Shown here piece by piece: positions 1 to 6,679 of a stretch of DNA of 20,096 bases. Source of the stretch: JAVBNN01 sp031551525 (GTDB lineage Bacteria; Bacillota; Negativicutes; Acidaminococcales; JAISLQ01); assembly GCA_031551525.1 (NCBI GenBank), contig JAVBNN010000039.1, forward strand, positions 1 through 20,096, given 5' to 3'. Below the pieces are notes generated by a model. It was given only the letters and a program-made list of their open reading frames with translations, ran no database searches and had not been told where the DNA came from. The stretch's first letter is position 1. Every line of letters begins with the position of its first letter. Both the position numbers and the translations under genes were made by a program.

Positions 1-72
1 GGTAGTTTAGTTGGTTAGAATGCCGCCCTGTCACGGCGGAGGTCGTGGGTTCGAGTCCCATCCGGGTCGCCA
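1..72 (+). tRNA. tRNA-Asp (GTC), 5' end cut by window
   Basis: The anticodon loop reads CTGTCAC, giving anticodon GTC for aspartate, inside a good GCCGC/GCGGC anticodon stem. The T arm is complete with TTCGAGT in the loop, and the 3' end reads CCGGGTC-G-CCA with an encoded CCA. The 3' acceptor strand predicts a 5' strand of GACCCGG. The window opens at the last two G bases of that strand, so five bases are missing. Confidence 0.97.
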
Positions 73-76
73 TATC

Positions 77-152
<76 letters not shown>

Positions 153-160
153 GTTTTTAA

Positions 161-187
161 AAAGGCGCTTTTGAAGCGCCTTTTTTG
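161..187 (+). terminator. rho-independent terminator of the tRNA operon
   Basis: The stem GGCGCTT (164-170) pairs with AAGCGCC (174-180) around a TTG loop and is followed by six T bases. An A run on the left side extends the pairing and makes the hairpin able to work in both directions. It begins nine bases after tRNA-Phe. Confidence 0.92.
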
Positions 188-268
188 TATTTTTCTAACT
201 TTAGCAGGATTTTTGCATATGGTTGTTAAATATACAATAAACTGAAAGAATTACGAGGAGGCGTCATT

Positions 269-1117
269 TTGGATCAGGGAAAAAACCTTTGTTCAGTATG
301 CGAAGCTGTGCTTCCGGAACTCGATGGCATGATATATTGTCCGTATTGCGGCATGCCGGTGGCAGAATCGGATGAAGCGGAAGGGGCCGGCGTTCTGCCA
401 GAAGATGTGACCAGTCGGGCAGCTGGGCAAGATGAGGCCGTTGTTGAAAACCGCAAGCCGTTAAAAGAAGGTCAAATGGCTGCTAGGGAAAAGTATAAAG
501 CTTTGCTGTTGGCGGAAGCGGGCGTGAAAATGACGCTGCCGGAAGATATTTATACGCTGGTACTCAAGGGCTGCGACAATAAAGAAGTGCTCATTGAGTG
601 TTTAAGTCAAATACTCAACCGGGGAGAAACGGCTATCCGCCTTGCTGTTGGCGGAATGCCGGCCGTGCTGCTTTACAAGGTGAGCCGAGACGTGATCGAA
701 CAGGTTGCGGCAGTGCTGCGTGACGTGGATGCTGTATATGCCGTTGTGGAAGGCGAGTTTGACTATGGCAGTCTATACAAGTCGCCGGACTTCGCACGTT
801 TGTCTGAAGGCGGGCGGGCCGCATTAAAACAGCAGCCCAAAGTTTTGTGGTTGGGTGAAAACATAAAATTTGCCAGTGAAAGGGTTCGCTTGGACACGCA
901 AGACGGCTACACTGTTTTGACGGACAACGCACTGTTCTTTTTTGCCGGTGGGCGAGCGGTGGCTATGCTGGCGGCCTATCAGATGGAGGACATGGATTTC
1001 TGGGAACAGGAAGAAGAGTTTTTTGCCGAGTGGGTGGGCCGCGATGGGCGCAATTACCGTCTGAGATTTGATAATCAATTGGAATATGACAAGGTGAAGG
1101 CGGCTTATACCGTTTGA
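269..1117 (+). CDS. zinc-ribbon protein of unknown function
   Basis: I do not recognise a named family. The 282-residue product starts at TTG, 5-6 bases after a strong GAGGAGGCG ribosome binding site at 255-263; no better in-frame start is near. Residues 8-27 form a zinc-ribbon pattern with cysteines at 8, 11, 24 and 27. An acidic, low-complexity linker follows to about residue 65, then an alanine- and valine-rich middle part. The last 85 residues alternate hydrophobic and polar residues and could be a beta-rich, PH-like domain; that is a guess from the pattern. There is no signal peptide or membrane segment, so it is probably cytoplasmic. It stands alone between the tRNA terminator and the parS site. 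The reading frame is long and well supported; the function is unknown. Confidence 0.85.
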   Translation: MDQGKNLCSVCEAVLPELDGMIYCPYCGMPVAESDEAEGAGVLPEDVTSRAAGQDEAVVENRKPLKEGQMAAREKYKALLLAEAGVKMTLPEDIYTLVLKGCDNKEVLIECLSQILNRGETAIRLAVGGMPAVLLYKVSRDVIEQVAAVLRDVDAVYAVVEGEFDYGSLYKSPDFARLSEGGRAALKQQPKVLWLGENIKFASERVRLDTQDGYTVLTDNALFFFAGGRAVAMLAAYQMEDMDFWEQEEEFFAEWVGRDGRNYRLRFDNQLEYDKVKAAYTV

Positions 1118-1353
1118 GTGTATATATAAAGGCAACGCGTGCAAACTTTCGCATGAATACGGTTCTTTTATTGGCACATTCGCGGTTTTCGCAGCGCCAG
1201 CCAGCCGGAGAATCGGAAGAGGAGCGCAAAACTGCATTTTTAATATGACCTGCAGGCATCCGTGGTAATGCGTGACCATTTGTACATGTCTTGTTCGGTC
1301 CTGATGAGCGGCTAGATAGTTGAGTATTAAGTTTGTCCACTCCCACGCGCGTT
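1118..1353. other. non-coding gap upstream of parS
   Basis: There is no convincing gene here on either strand. A leftward open frame that begins inside the parS site runs through this gap into the 3' end of the zinc-ribbon gene. It has no recognisable domain and I take it as chance. I see no T-tailed hairpin after the zinc-ribbon gene. Confidence 0.5.
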
Positions 1354-1369
1354 TGTTTCACGTGAAACA
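1354..1369. promoter_or_regulatory. parS: parS, ParB (Spo0J) centromere-like binding site
   Basis: The 16 bases TGTTTCACGTGAAACA are a perfect palindrome. They differ from the commonly quoted Bacillus subtilis parS core (TGTTCCACGTGAAACA) at one base, and the change makes the site fully symmetric. The symmetry extends outwards: CACGCGC at 1344-1350 mirrors GCGCGTG at 1373-1379, giving a 36-base palindrome with one mismatched pair (1351/1372). ParB loads at such sites and recruits condensin to the origin region for chromosome segregation. The site lies between genes, which is less common than within a coding region. Confidence 0.9.
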
Positions 1370-1423
1370 AATGCGCGTGCTTAATAATATTTTAGGCTGA
1401 TAGCTATTTTTCCTTTTATCTAT

Positions 1424-1452
1424 TTGACCGTGTGGGCAAGTTGTGCTATTTT
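1424..1452 (+). promoter_or_regulatory. candidate sigma-A-type promoter for pdxK
   Basis: TTGACC at 1424-1429 matches the -35 consensus at five of six positions. It is followed after 17 bases by TATTTT at 1447-1452, four of six to the -10 consensus. It would give a leader of about 35 bases before the pdxK start. Confidence 0.45.
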
Positions 1453-1494
1453 TATTATTAAGTTATTCATGTTAAATATCTGGAGGGTGAGAGT

Positions 1495-2304
1495 ATGAGT
1501 AGTGTAAAAATACCCAAAGCGTTGACCTTGGCGGGTTCTGATGCCAGTGGTGGCGCGGGTTTGGAAGCCGACCTGAAAACTTTCCAGGAATTTGGCGTAT
1601 ACGGCATGACCGCAGTGACGGTCATCGTTACCATGAGCCCTAAAGACTGGTCGCACGGCGTACATCCTATCGATCTGCCGGTAATTGCCGAACAGATGGA
1701 TACTATACTAGAGGGCGTTGGCGTTGATGCCATGAAGACCGGCATGTTGGGCACGGTAGAGATAATAGACCTGGGCGCGTCTTATGTCAAAAAGTATAAT
1801 ATTGATAATCTTGTCGTCGATCCGGTCATGGTTTGCAAAGGCGCAGATGACGTCTTGAATCCCGGCACGGTCGACCACCTGAAAAAAGCGTTATTGCCTC
1901 TGGCCAAAGTTGTTACTCCCAATCTTTTTGAAGCGGGGTACCTGAGCGGCCTCGGCACGATAACTACGGTAGACAGCCTTAAAGAGGCCGCCAAGCGCAT
2001 CCAGGCGCTTGGTGCGCAGTATGTGCTGGTCAAGGGCGGCGCCAAACTTGATACTCCTCAGGCGATAGATGTATTGTATGATGGCAGAGATTTTTGCCTG
2101 CTGGAGGGGGAAAAAGTTCAGTCGACCTGGACACATGGCGCGGGGTGCAGCTATTCGGCCGCTGTGGCGGCGGGACTGGCCTGGGGAAAACCGGTGAATG
2201 AAGCGGTAGAGGAAGCGAAAAAATTTATTACCGCTGCGATAAAAGGATCATTTCCGTTAAACGAATTCGTTGGTCCTCTGGATCATGCAGCGGCCAGAAG
2301 GTGA
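1495..2304 (+). CDS. pdxK: pyridoxine / hydroxymethylpyrimidine (phosphate) kinase
   Basis: This 269-residue ribokinase-fold enzyme phosphorylates the hydroxymethyl group of a pyrimidine or pyridoxine-type substrate using ATP. That serves thiamine synthesis (ThiD) or vitamin B6 salvage (PdxK). Visible marks are the N-terminal AGSDASGGAG motif, GVDAMKTGMLGTVEII, VVDPVMVCKGADDVL, TPNLFEA and the anion-hole motif THGAGC near residue 215, where the cysteine is typical of this bifunctional subgroup. The C-terminal FITAAIKGSFPLNEFVGP is also typical. From memory it resembles Bacillus subtilis PdxK more than its second ThiD paralogue, so I use that symbol; thiD is the alternative. ATG follows GGAGGGTGAG at 1482-1491. 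No thi or pdx neighbours are present, so context does not settle the substrate. Confidence 0.92.
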   Translation: MSSVKIPKALTLAGSDASGGAGLEADLKTFQEFGVYGMTAVTVIVTMSPKDWSHGVHPIDLPVIAEQMDTILEGVGVDAMKTGMLGTVEIIDLGASYVKKYNIDNLVVDPVMVCKGADDVLNPGTVDHLKKALLPLAKVVTPNLFEAGYLSGLGTITTVDSLKEAAKRIQALGAQYVLVKGGAKLDTPQAIDVLYDGRDFCLLEGEKVQSTWTHGAGCSYSAAVAAGLAWGKPVNEAVEEAKKFITAAIKGSFPLNEFVGPLDHAAARR

Positions 2305-2328
2305 AAGTGTACTTGGGTTGACACTTTT
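2303..2328 (+). terminator. weak stem-loop after pdxK
   Basis: GAAAGTGT (2303-2310) pairs with ACACTTTT (2321-2328) around a ten-base loop and overlaps the pdxK stop codon. No T run follows (the next bases are mostly A), so it is at best a weak terminator or an mRNA-stabilising structure. Confidence 0.3.
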
Positions 2329-2356
2329 CAAAAAAACGCAAAAAATATCTTGCCTA

Positions 2357-2385
2357 TTGACATAGTTTACTGACAATGGCATAAT
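2357..2385 (+). promoter_or_regulatory. promoter of the T-box / acetolactate synthase unit
   Basis: A perfect -35 TTGACA at 2357-2362 is followed after exactly 17 bases by CATAAT at 2380-2385 (five of six). Transcription would start near 2392, just ahead of the T-box leader. Confidence 0.85.
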
Positions 2386-2392
2386 GATAGTA

Positions 2393-2654
2393 ATTTAATC
2401 GCCATATACAAAAGTGATGATTGGGAATAAAAGCCTGCAACCGCAGCAAAGAGAGCCGGAGTAGCTGGGAACCGGTGTGCGTCCAGACTGATTAGATCAC
2501 CCATGAACTCATCTGTGAAAGGATATTTTCCGAGTAATGGTATGCGTCTCCCAGACGTTATCCTGGGCGCTGGTTGTTGGACCGGCGGAAAGAGGTATAA
2601 ACCAGGGTGGTACCGCGTATTTGCGCCCCTGTCCGTAAGGACGGGGGTTTTATA
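2393..2654 (+). promoter_or_regulatory. T-box riboswitch leader (branched-chain amino acid type)
   Basis: The leader carries the T-box sequence AACCAGGGTGGTACCGCG at 2600-2617. It also has the AGAGAG and CCGG elements of Stem I (2449-2476) and a base-of-stem pairing GTGAT (2414-2418) with ATCAC (2496-2500). The terminator CCCCTGTCC (2626-2634) pairs with GGACGGGGG (2639-2647) around GTAA and is followed by TTTT. The competing antiterminator pairs CAGGG (2603-2607) with CCCTG (2627-2631), so the two forms are mutually exclusive. Uncharged tRNA binding favours read-through. The TGGT bulge (2608-2611) fits a tRNA with discriminator A, as Ile, Leu and Val tRNAs have. The specifier lies in 2487-2495. 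ATT (Ile, 2491-2493) or CTG (Leu, 2488-2490) are the readings that fit the downstream genes; I cannot choose by eye. Confidence 0.95.
2626..2651 (+). terminator. T-box attenuator terminator
   Basis: A nine-base-pair stem with one G-T pair and a GTAA loop is followed by TTTT. It overlaps the antiterminator 3' strand and ends about 45 bases before the first gene of the unit. Confidence 0.9.
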
Positions 2655-2694
2655 TTTTATTCGGGAGAAAACATGGGTGAAGGAGATTTTTATT

Positions 2695-2946
2695 ATGACA
2701 GGGATATTGAAAGTCGTCATGCGGAATGAGGATACAGCTCTACCGCGTATTTTGCGGGTTATAAACAGGCAGGGTTTTGCTTTGCGCAAGCTGGCGATGC
2801 AGCCCTGTGAAGACGAGCGCTATCTGGAGATACAAATGGCGCTGGATTGTCCGGAAATACCGTTGCGTCTGGTACGTCTTTTACAAAAACAGGTACCGGT
2901 TTTTGCCGTACAGGTACAGCCGCCCTCCATCCAGATGGCTGTTTGA
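2695..2946 (+). CDS. acetolactate synthase small (ACT-domain) subunit, IlvM/IlvN-like
   Basis: The 83-residue product is a single ACT domain. Its start reads MTGILKVVMRNEDTALPRIL, followed by a segment matching the RxxxxINRQGF pattern of acetolactate synthase regulatory subunits. It should bind the catalytic subunit and confer valine-type feedback sensitivity or activation. The length is like the short IlvM/IlvN subunits (about 85-95 residues) and unlike the two-domain IlvH (about 160), so the C-terminal domain is absent. The ATG at 2695 has AAGGAG at 2680-2685. The frame stays open upstream through the T-box leader, so automatic calls may wrongly extend it to 2503. It sits 15 bases before the catalytic gene, the reverse of the usual large-then-small order. 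Confidence 0.85.
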   Translation: MTGILKVVMRNEDTALPRILRVINRQGFALRKLAMQPCEDERYLEIQMALDCPEIPLRLVRLLQKQVPVFAVQVQPPSIQMAV

Positions 2947-2961
2947 CAGAAGGGGGATATT

Positions 2962-4620
2962 ATGCGGATTACAGGTGCGCAGGCAATCGTCAACGTATTG
3001 CTGGAACAAGGTGTAGATACTATTTTTGGTTATCCGGGCGGGCAGGTCATACCGCTTTATGATGCGCTTTATGACGCGCCGTTAAAAAATGTTCTGACGG
3101 TGCACGAACAAGGCGCTATACATGCTGCCGACGGTTACGCACGGGCTAGTGGCAAGGTGGGCGTTTGCATTGCTACGTCCGGGCCGGGCGCGACTAATAT
3201 CGTTACAGGCCTTGCTACGGCTTATCTTGACTCTATACCGCTGGTTGCGATTTGTGGACAGGTAGCTACGCAGCATATAGGACGCGACTCTTTCCAGGAA
3301 GTGGACATAGTCAGTGTTTCTTTGGCTATAACTAAATACAATACACAGGTGCGCTCGCCGGACGAGCTCATCCGCACATTGCGCGAAGCGTTTGCGGTGG
3401 CGCGTAGTGGCCGACAGGGGCCGGTTCTGGTGGATATACCGTCAGATATTCAAAAAGCATTGGTCGAATGGTATGAAGAAGAGGTCGACGAAGATGATGA
3501 AGACGTAACTCTTGATATTGGCGCCGTTAAACAGGCGGCGCAGCTAATTGCCAACGCCAGAAAACCGATCATGCTGGTCGGCGGTGGTGCAGTGCAGGCC
3601 GGTTGTGACTGGTCAATCCGGGAGTTGGCCGAAAAGACCGGTATGCCGGTAATAAGCACGTTGATGGGATTAGGCGTATTTCCCGGCAACCATCCGCAAT
3701 TTTTGGGTATGAGCGGGATGCACGGCCAAAAAGCAGCCAATCTGGCTGTGAGTAATTCGGATGTTGTGGTAGTGGTCGGCAGCCGCTTCAGCGAGCGGGT
3801 GACCGGTGATCGTGACAAATACGCTACCAGCAAAAAAATCATCCAGTTCGACATCGACCCGTCGGAATTGGATAAAAACGTCACCGTCGCGCTCCCTATA
3901 GTTGCGCATCTGGCCAATGCCATGGCGACGCTCGCCGAGCTCGTGGACGTGCGGCCGGATATAACTGCCTGGTGGGAAGACATAAACCGCTGGCAGCAAG
4001 AACACGCGCCAAAAGACGATGGACGGCTGACTCCGCCTTGGCTTATGCGGACGCTTACCGAAACATTCAAAGACGGGGATACAATTTTTGTTACTGACGT
4101 AGGGCAAAACCAGATGTGGGCGGCGCAAAACTTGTGCCTCACTACGCCGCGCAGCCATTTGACTTCGGGGGGTTGCGGGACTATGGGCTTTTCTATGCCG
4201 GCCGCGTTGGGAGCCAAACTGGCCAAGCCACAGGCCCGTATCGTCCAGATTGCTGGCGACGGCGGATTTAAAATGACAGGCATGGAGCTTTTTACCGCAG
4301 TGCAGGAAAAGCTGCCGATGATAAATATAGTGCTGAATAACCAGTCTTTAGGCATGGTCAGACAGTGGCAGCATCTGTTTTTCAATAAACGCTATTCGTC
4401 GACAATTTTGCCAGTTTTTGACTTTCTTGCTTTTGCCGCTTCCTGTGGGGCTGACGGAGAAAGGGCAGCGACCAGGCAGGAATTCCTTGACGCGTTGGAA
4501 CGCGCCAAACTGGCGGATGCGCCGTATCTCATCGAAGTTACTATTCCTGGTGAAGAAATGGTCGATCCAATGGTAGCGCCGGGTTCGCCAATAAATGAAT
4601 TTGTGAATGTGGGCAGTTGA
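2962..4620 (+). CDS. ilvB: acetolactate synthase large (catalytic) subunit
   Basis: The enzyme is thiamine-diphosphate dependent. It condenses two pyruvates to acetolactate, or pyruvate with 2-oxobutyrate, the first common step to valine, leucine and isoleucine. The 552 residues are near the usual length. The N-terminal domain has GYPGGQVIPLYDAL and the cofactor-activating Glu49 in TVHEQGAIHAADGYA. The central FAD-type domain contains MLVGGGAVQAG and SRFSERVTGD. The C-terminal domain holds the diphosphate/metal motif from GDG (432-434) to NN (459-460). ATG follows AGAAGGGGGA. It is co-transcribed with the ACT subunit under T-box control and followed by a terminator, so the unit holds only these two genes. 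Catabolic AlsS is less likely given the T-box and the regulatory partner. Confidence 0.95.
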   Translation: MRITGAQAIVNVLLEQGVDTIFGYPGGQVIPLYDALYDAPLKNVLTVHEQGAIHAADGYARASGKVGVCIATSGPGATNIVTGLATAYLDSIPLVAICGQVATQHIGRDSFQEVDIVSVSLAITKYNTQVRSPDELIRTLREAFAVARSGRQGPVLVDIPSDIQKALVEWYEEEVDEDDEDVTLDIGAVKQAAQLIANARKPIMLVGGGAVQAGCDWSIRELAEKTGMPVISTLMGLGVFPGNHPQFLGMSGMHGQKAANLAVSNSDVVVVVGSRFSERVTGDRDKYATSKKIIQFDIDPSELDKNVTVALPIVAHLANAMATLAELVDVRPDITAWWEDINRWQQEHAPKDDGRLTPPWLMRTLTETFKDGDTIFVTDVGQNQMWAAQNLCLTTPRSHLTSGGCGTMGFSMPAALGAKLAKPQARIVQIAGDGGFKMTGMELFTAVQEKLPMINIVLNNQSLGMVRQWQHLFFNKRYSSTILPVFDFLAFAASCGADGERAATRQEFLDALERAKLADAPYLIEVTIPGEEMVDPMVAPGSPINEFVNVGS

Positions 4621-4626
4621 AAGTGT

Positions 4627-4655
4627 CGGCAGCATTTGAGTGCTGCCGGTATTTT
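4627..4655 (+). terminator. rho-independent terminator after ilvB
   Basis: CGGCAGCA (4627-4634) pairs with TGCTGCCG (4641-4648) around TTTGAG, followed by GTATTTTT. It starts seven bases after the ilvB stop codon. Confidence 0.9.
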
Positions 4656-4680
4656 TATGCCCGCAATACGGTGGCTGGTA

Positions 4681-4710
4681 TTGTATGAAAGTTAATATAC
4701 ATGATATAAT
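4681..4710 (+). promoter_or_regulatory. candidate promoter for the diguanylate cyclase
   Basis: A perfect TATAAT lies at 4705-4710. The -35 region is poor: TTGTAT at 4681-4686 with an 18-base spacer. Transcription would start near 4717, about 75 bases before the start codon. Confidence 0.4.
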
Positions 4711-4792
4711 AAAAAAACATTTAACTTGCTGCTGATGTATATGAATAGAGCTGGATACTAATGATGCGTTATTGTCAAGAAGGAGCCGTAAA

Positions 4793-6595
4793 ATGTTCAA
4801 AGACCAAGTAATATATATGCGGGTGCGAACAACTGTGTTTTTGTTGCTGGTCTGTCTTACTTTGGGCTTTACCAGTATATATTTGGTTTCCAGCAATTCT
4901 TACGATCTGTTTTTTTCGCAACACGTAAAGGATTCGCAGAACACGTTAAATTCTTTGCGTGGCTTGATCAATGGTGAAAAATACCGGGAAATGTTTAGTA
5001 TGCAAGACCCCACACAGCATCCAGATTATGCGCACTACCAGGAAATACTCAATGCCTTTGTGGAAAAATCCACGTTTATTTCCTATTGTTTTACCATCCA
5101 TTATGATAAAGGCGGACTTGTATATGGGCTGGATGGTGAGTTTGCCAAACGCGACACTGTAATGGTGCGCAATGAAGATTTTTATTTATTTTTTTATTAT
5201 GAAAACGGTGCGTTAACGGTCGATAGCGGAGAGGGAACAAATAGCGCAGATTTTGACTTTAAGCCGACCGGAACAAAGAAAAGCCTGCGGGCGCGTATGG
5301 CGACAAATGCCGACGGGCAAACAGTTTTTTCACTGGACAATGAAAAACTAATATCGTTTTCCGAAGTAAATGGGATAATGGCGGTGTTTGCTGACGGAAA
5401 ACGGATAACGGAAAGTAGCCGACCGTTTTTCACCGAAATTGATATTGCCGGTCAAAAATATAATACTTTAGTTTCTTTTAGCAAAAGCGGTGCATCGCTG
5501 AGTTTTCCCAACGAGCCATTGTTGGAGTCGCCCAGGGAACGCGCATTTTATAGTAAAGCATTGGCCGGGATAGCCGATAACGACAAGTATTTTTTTTATG
5601 ATGATTCATCTGGTAAAATGTTAAGTTTTTATACGCAGTTGTATGATAAATCCGGCCTGATAACAGGTTTGTTGTGTAGCGAAATTGAACAAAAATGGTT
5701 GGATGAGCACAGGGAAGAGATCTATAAGAATACAGCCAGGGTATTTTTACCGGCATTTTTGTTATTGTTTTTGCTGTTGCTTGTGTTGTTCGAACATATG
5801 TTGATAAAACCATTCAAAAATATTTTGCATGGTTTGAGTTTAGAGATGGCGGATTGTGCGTTGGGTTTAGAGAACGGCGCAGGCGCCAGAGACAGTATAG
5901 TCCCGCCCGCCATGGAAGAGACGGGCTTTAGTACGGTGGGGCTTTCCCTTGAAGATGCGGTACGTTCATATACCAACGAAATAAAGCGTTCCGCTTTGCA
6001 GGATGGGCTGACCAGCTGCAACAACCGGCAGTATTATCAGCAGGTGGTGTTGCCGCGCCTGAAAGAACTTTTGGTTGGTACGGAAAAGGTTTTCGGCATA
6101 GTGATGCTTGACATAGACCATTTTAAGCAGATCAACGATACGTACGGCCATGCGGCCGGGGATGAAGTGTTGACCAGCCTTTGCCAGAATATACGCAGCC
6201 ATATCCGGACGGATGATGTATTTATGCGCATGGGCGGTGAGGAATTTCTCATAGTGATGAATGTCAATAATATCAACATACTGGGGGCGCTCAGCGATAA
6301 GATCAGGCGGGATATAGAAACCAGGAACATGACTGTGCAGGAGGGCAAGACACAGATAAAATGCACCTGTTCGTTTGGCTATACTTTGCTGCCGGTGTTT
6401 TCCGGCCACCGGACAGCCTTGACGGTCGAGCAAACGCTGGAACTGGCCGACCTGTGTCTGTACCGGGCGAAGAAAACCGGCCGCAATAAATGTGTGGGCA
6501 TAAACGCCAGGCCGGTAACCAGCGTGGACGGATTTTCCACCACTTCTCTGGATGAAAACGTAGAAAAAGGATTTATGGAGATAGTATCTCCATAA
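4793..6595 (+). CDS. membrane-bound diguanylate cyclase (sensor plus GGDEF domain)
   Basis: The 600-residue protein should make cyclic di-GMP from two GTP. A transmembrane helix at about residues 13-33 and a second, very hydrophobic one at about 315-338 flank a roughly 280-residue extracytoplasmic region. That region is probably a Cache-like ligand sensor, judged from architecture only. The cytoplasmic GGDEF domain (about 410-585) has the substrate/metal motif DIDHFKQINDTYGH and the active-site signature GGEEF at 481-485. The product-inhibition site RxxD is intact as RTDD at 472-475, exactly five residues before GGEEF, so it should be active and feedback inhibited. I chose ATG 4793 because AAGGAG lies at 4780-4785; an in-frame TTG at 4772 lies upstream of this binding site and is unlikely. 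It is a single-gene unit. The ligand is unknown. Confidence 0.93.
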   Translation: MFKDQVIYMRVRTTVFLLLVCLTLGFTSIYLVSSNSYDLFFSQHVKDSQNTLNSLRGLINGEKYREMFSMQDPTQHPDYAHYQEILNAFVEKSTFISYCFTIHYDKGGLVYGLDGEFAKRDTVMVRNEDFYLFFYYENGALTVDSGEGTNSADFDFKPTGTKKSLRARMATNADGQTVFSLDNEKLISFSEVNGIMAVFADGKRITESSRPFFTEIDIAGQKYNTLVSFSKSGASLSFPNEPLLESPRERAFYSKALAGIADNDKYFFYDDSSGKMLSFYTQLYDKSGLITGLLCSEIEQKWLDEHREEIYKNTARVFLPAFLLLFLLLLVLFEHMLIKPFKNILHGLSLEMADCALGLENGAGARDSIVPPAMEETGFSTVGLSLEDAVRSYTNEIKRSALQDGLTSCNNRQYYQQVVLPRLKELLVGTEKVFGIVMLDIDHFKQINDTYGHAAGDEVLTSLCQNIRSHIRTDDVFMRMGGEEFLIVMNVNNINILGALSDKIRRDIETRNMTVQEGKTQIKCTCSFGYTLLPVFSGHRTALTVEQTLELADLCLYRAKKTGRNKCVGINARPVTSVDGFSTTSLDENVEKGFMEIVSP

Positions 6596-6600
6596 ATCCT
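6568..6600 (-). terminator. perfect inverted repeat over the cyclase stop codon, possible leftward terminator
   Basis: The 16 bases AGGATTTATGGAGATA (6568-6583) are exactly inverted at 6585-6600 around one central G. The cyclase TAA stop (6593-6595) lies in the right arm. Read leftward, the hairpin is followed by TTTTTCT, the form of an intrinsic terminator. Read rightward there is no T run. Confidence 0.55.
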
Positions 6601-6612
6601 GACGGGTGAACA

Positions 6613-6642
6613 AACAGCGGGCGGTATGCCCGCTGTTCTGTT
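6613..6642 (+). terminator. terminator hairpin after the diguanylate cyclase
   Basis: AACAGCGGGC (6613-6622) pairs perfectly with GCCCGCTGTT (6628-6637) around GGTAT. Only a short, interrupted T tail (CTGTT) follows, so efficiency is uncertain. It is the second hairpin in tandem after the cyclase gene. Confidence 0.65.
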
Positions 6643-6647
6643 ATAAT
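6639..6647 (+). promoter_or_regulatory. extended -10 promoter element before the deacetylase
   Basis: TGTTATAAT at 6639-6647 is a full TGnTATAAT extended -10 element. There is no -35 match, as that region is the preceding hairpin. Transcription would start near 6654, about 26 bases before the next gene. Confidence 0.45.
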
Positions 6648-6679
6648 AAGGGAGAGAAACGAAGGAAGGTTTTGGCAAG

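Noticed and set aside
1299..1320. CTGATGAG near 1300, the start of a hammerhead ribozyme core
   Set aside because: No CGAAA element or stem II follows at a suitable distance, and no cleavage-site stem is seen.
963..1370. Leftward open frame of 135 codons beginning MFHVKQ inside the parS palindrome
   Set aside because: The MFHVKQ start is simply the parS sequence translated. The frame overlaps the 3' end of the zinc-ribbon gene, lacks a ribosome binding site on its strand and shows no domain.
2503..2694. Upstream extension of the ACT subunit reading frame to an ATG at 2503
   Set aside because: It reads through the T-box, antiterminator and terminator. The ATG at 2695 has a proper ribosome binding site and begins the ACT domain exactly.
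3450..4385. Long leftward open frame (311 codons) opposite ilvB
   Set aside because: It mirrors the codon pattern of ilvB, has no recognisable domain, and ilvB itself is certain.
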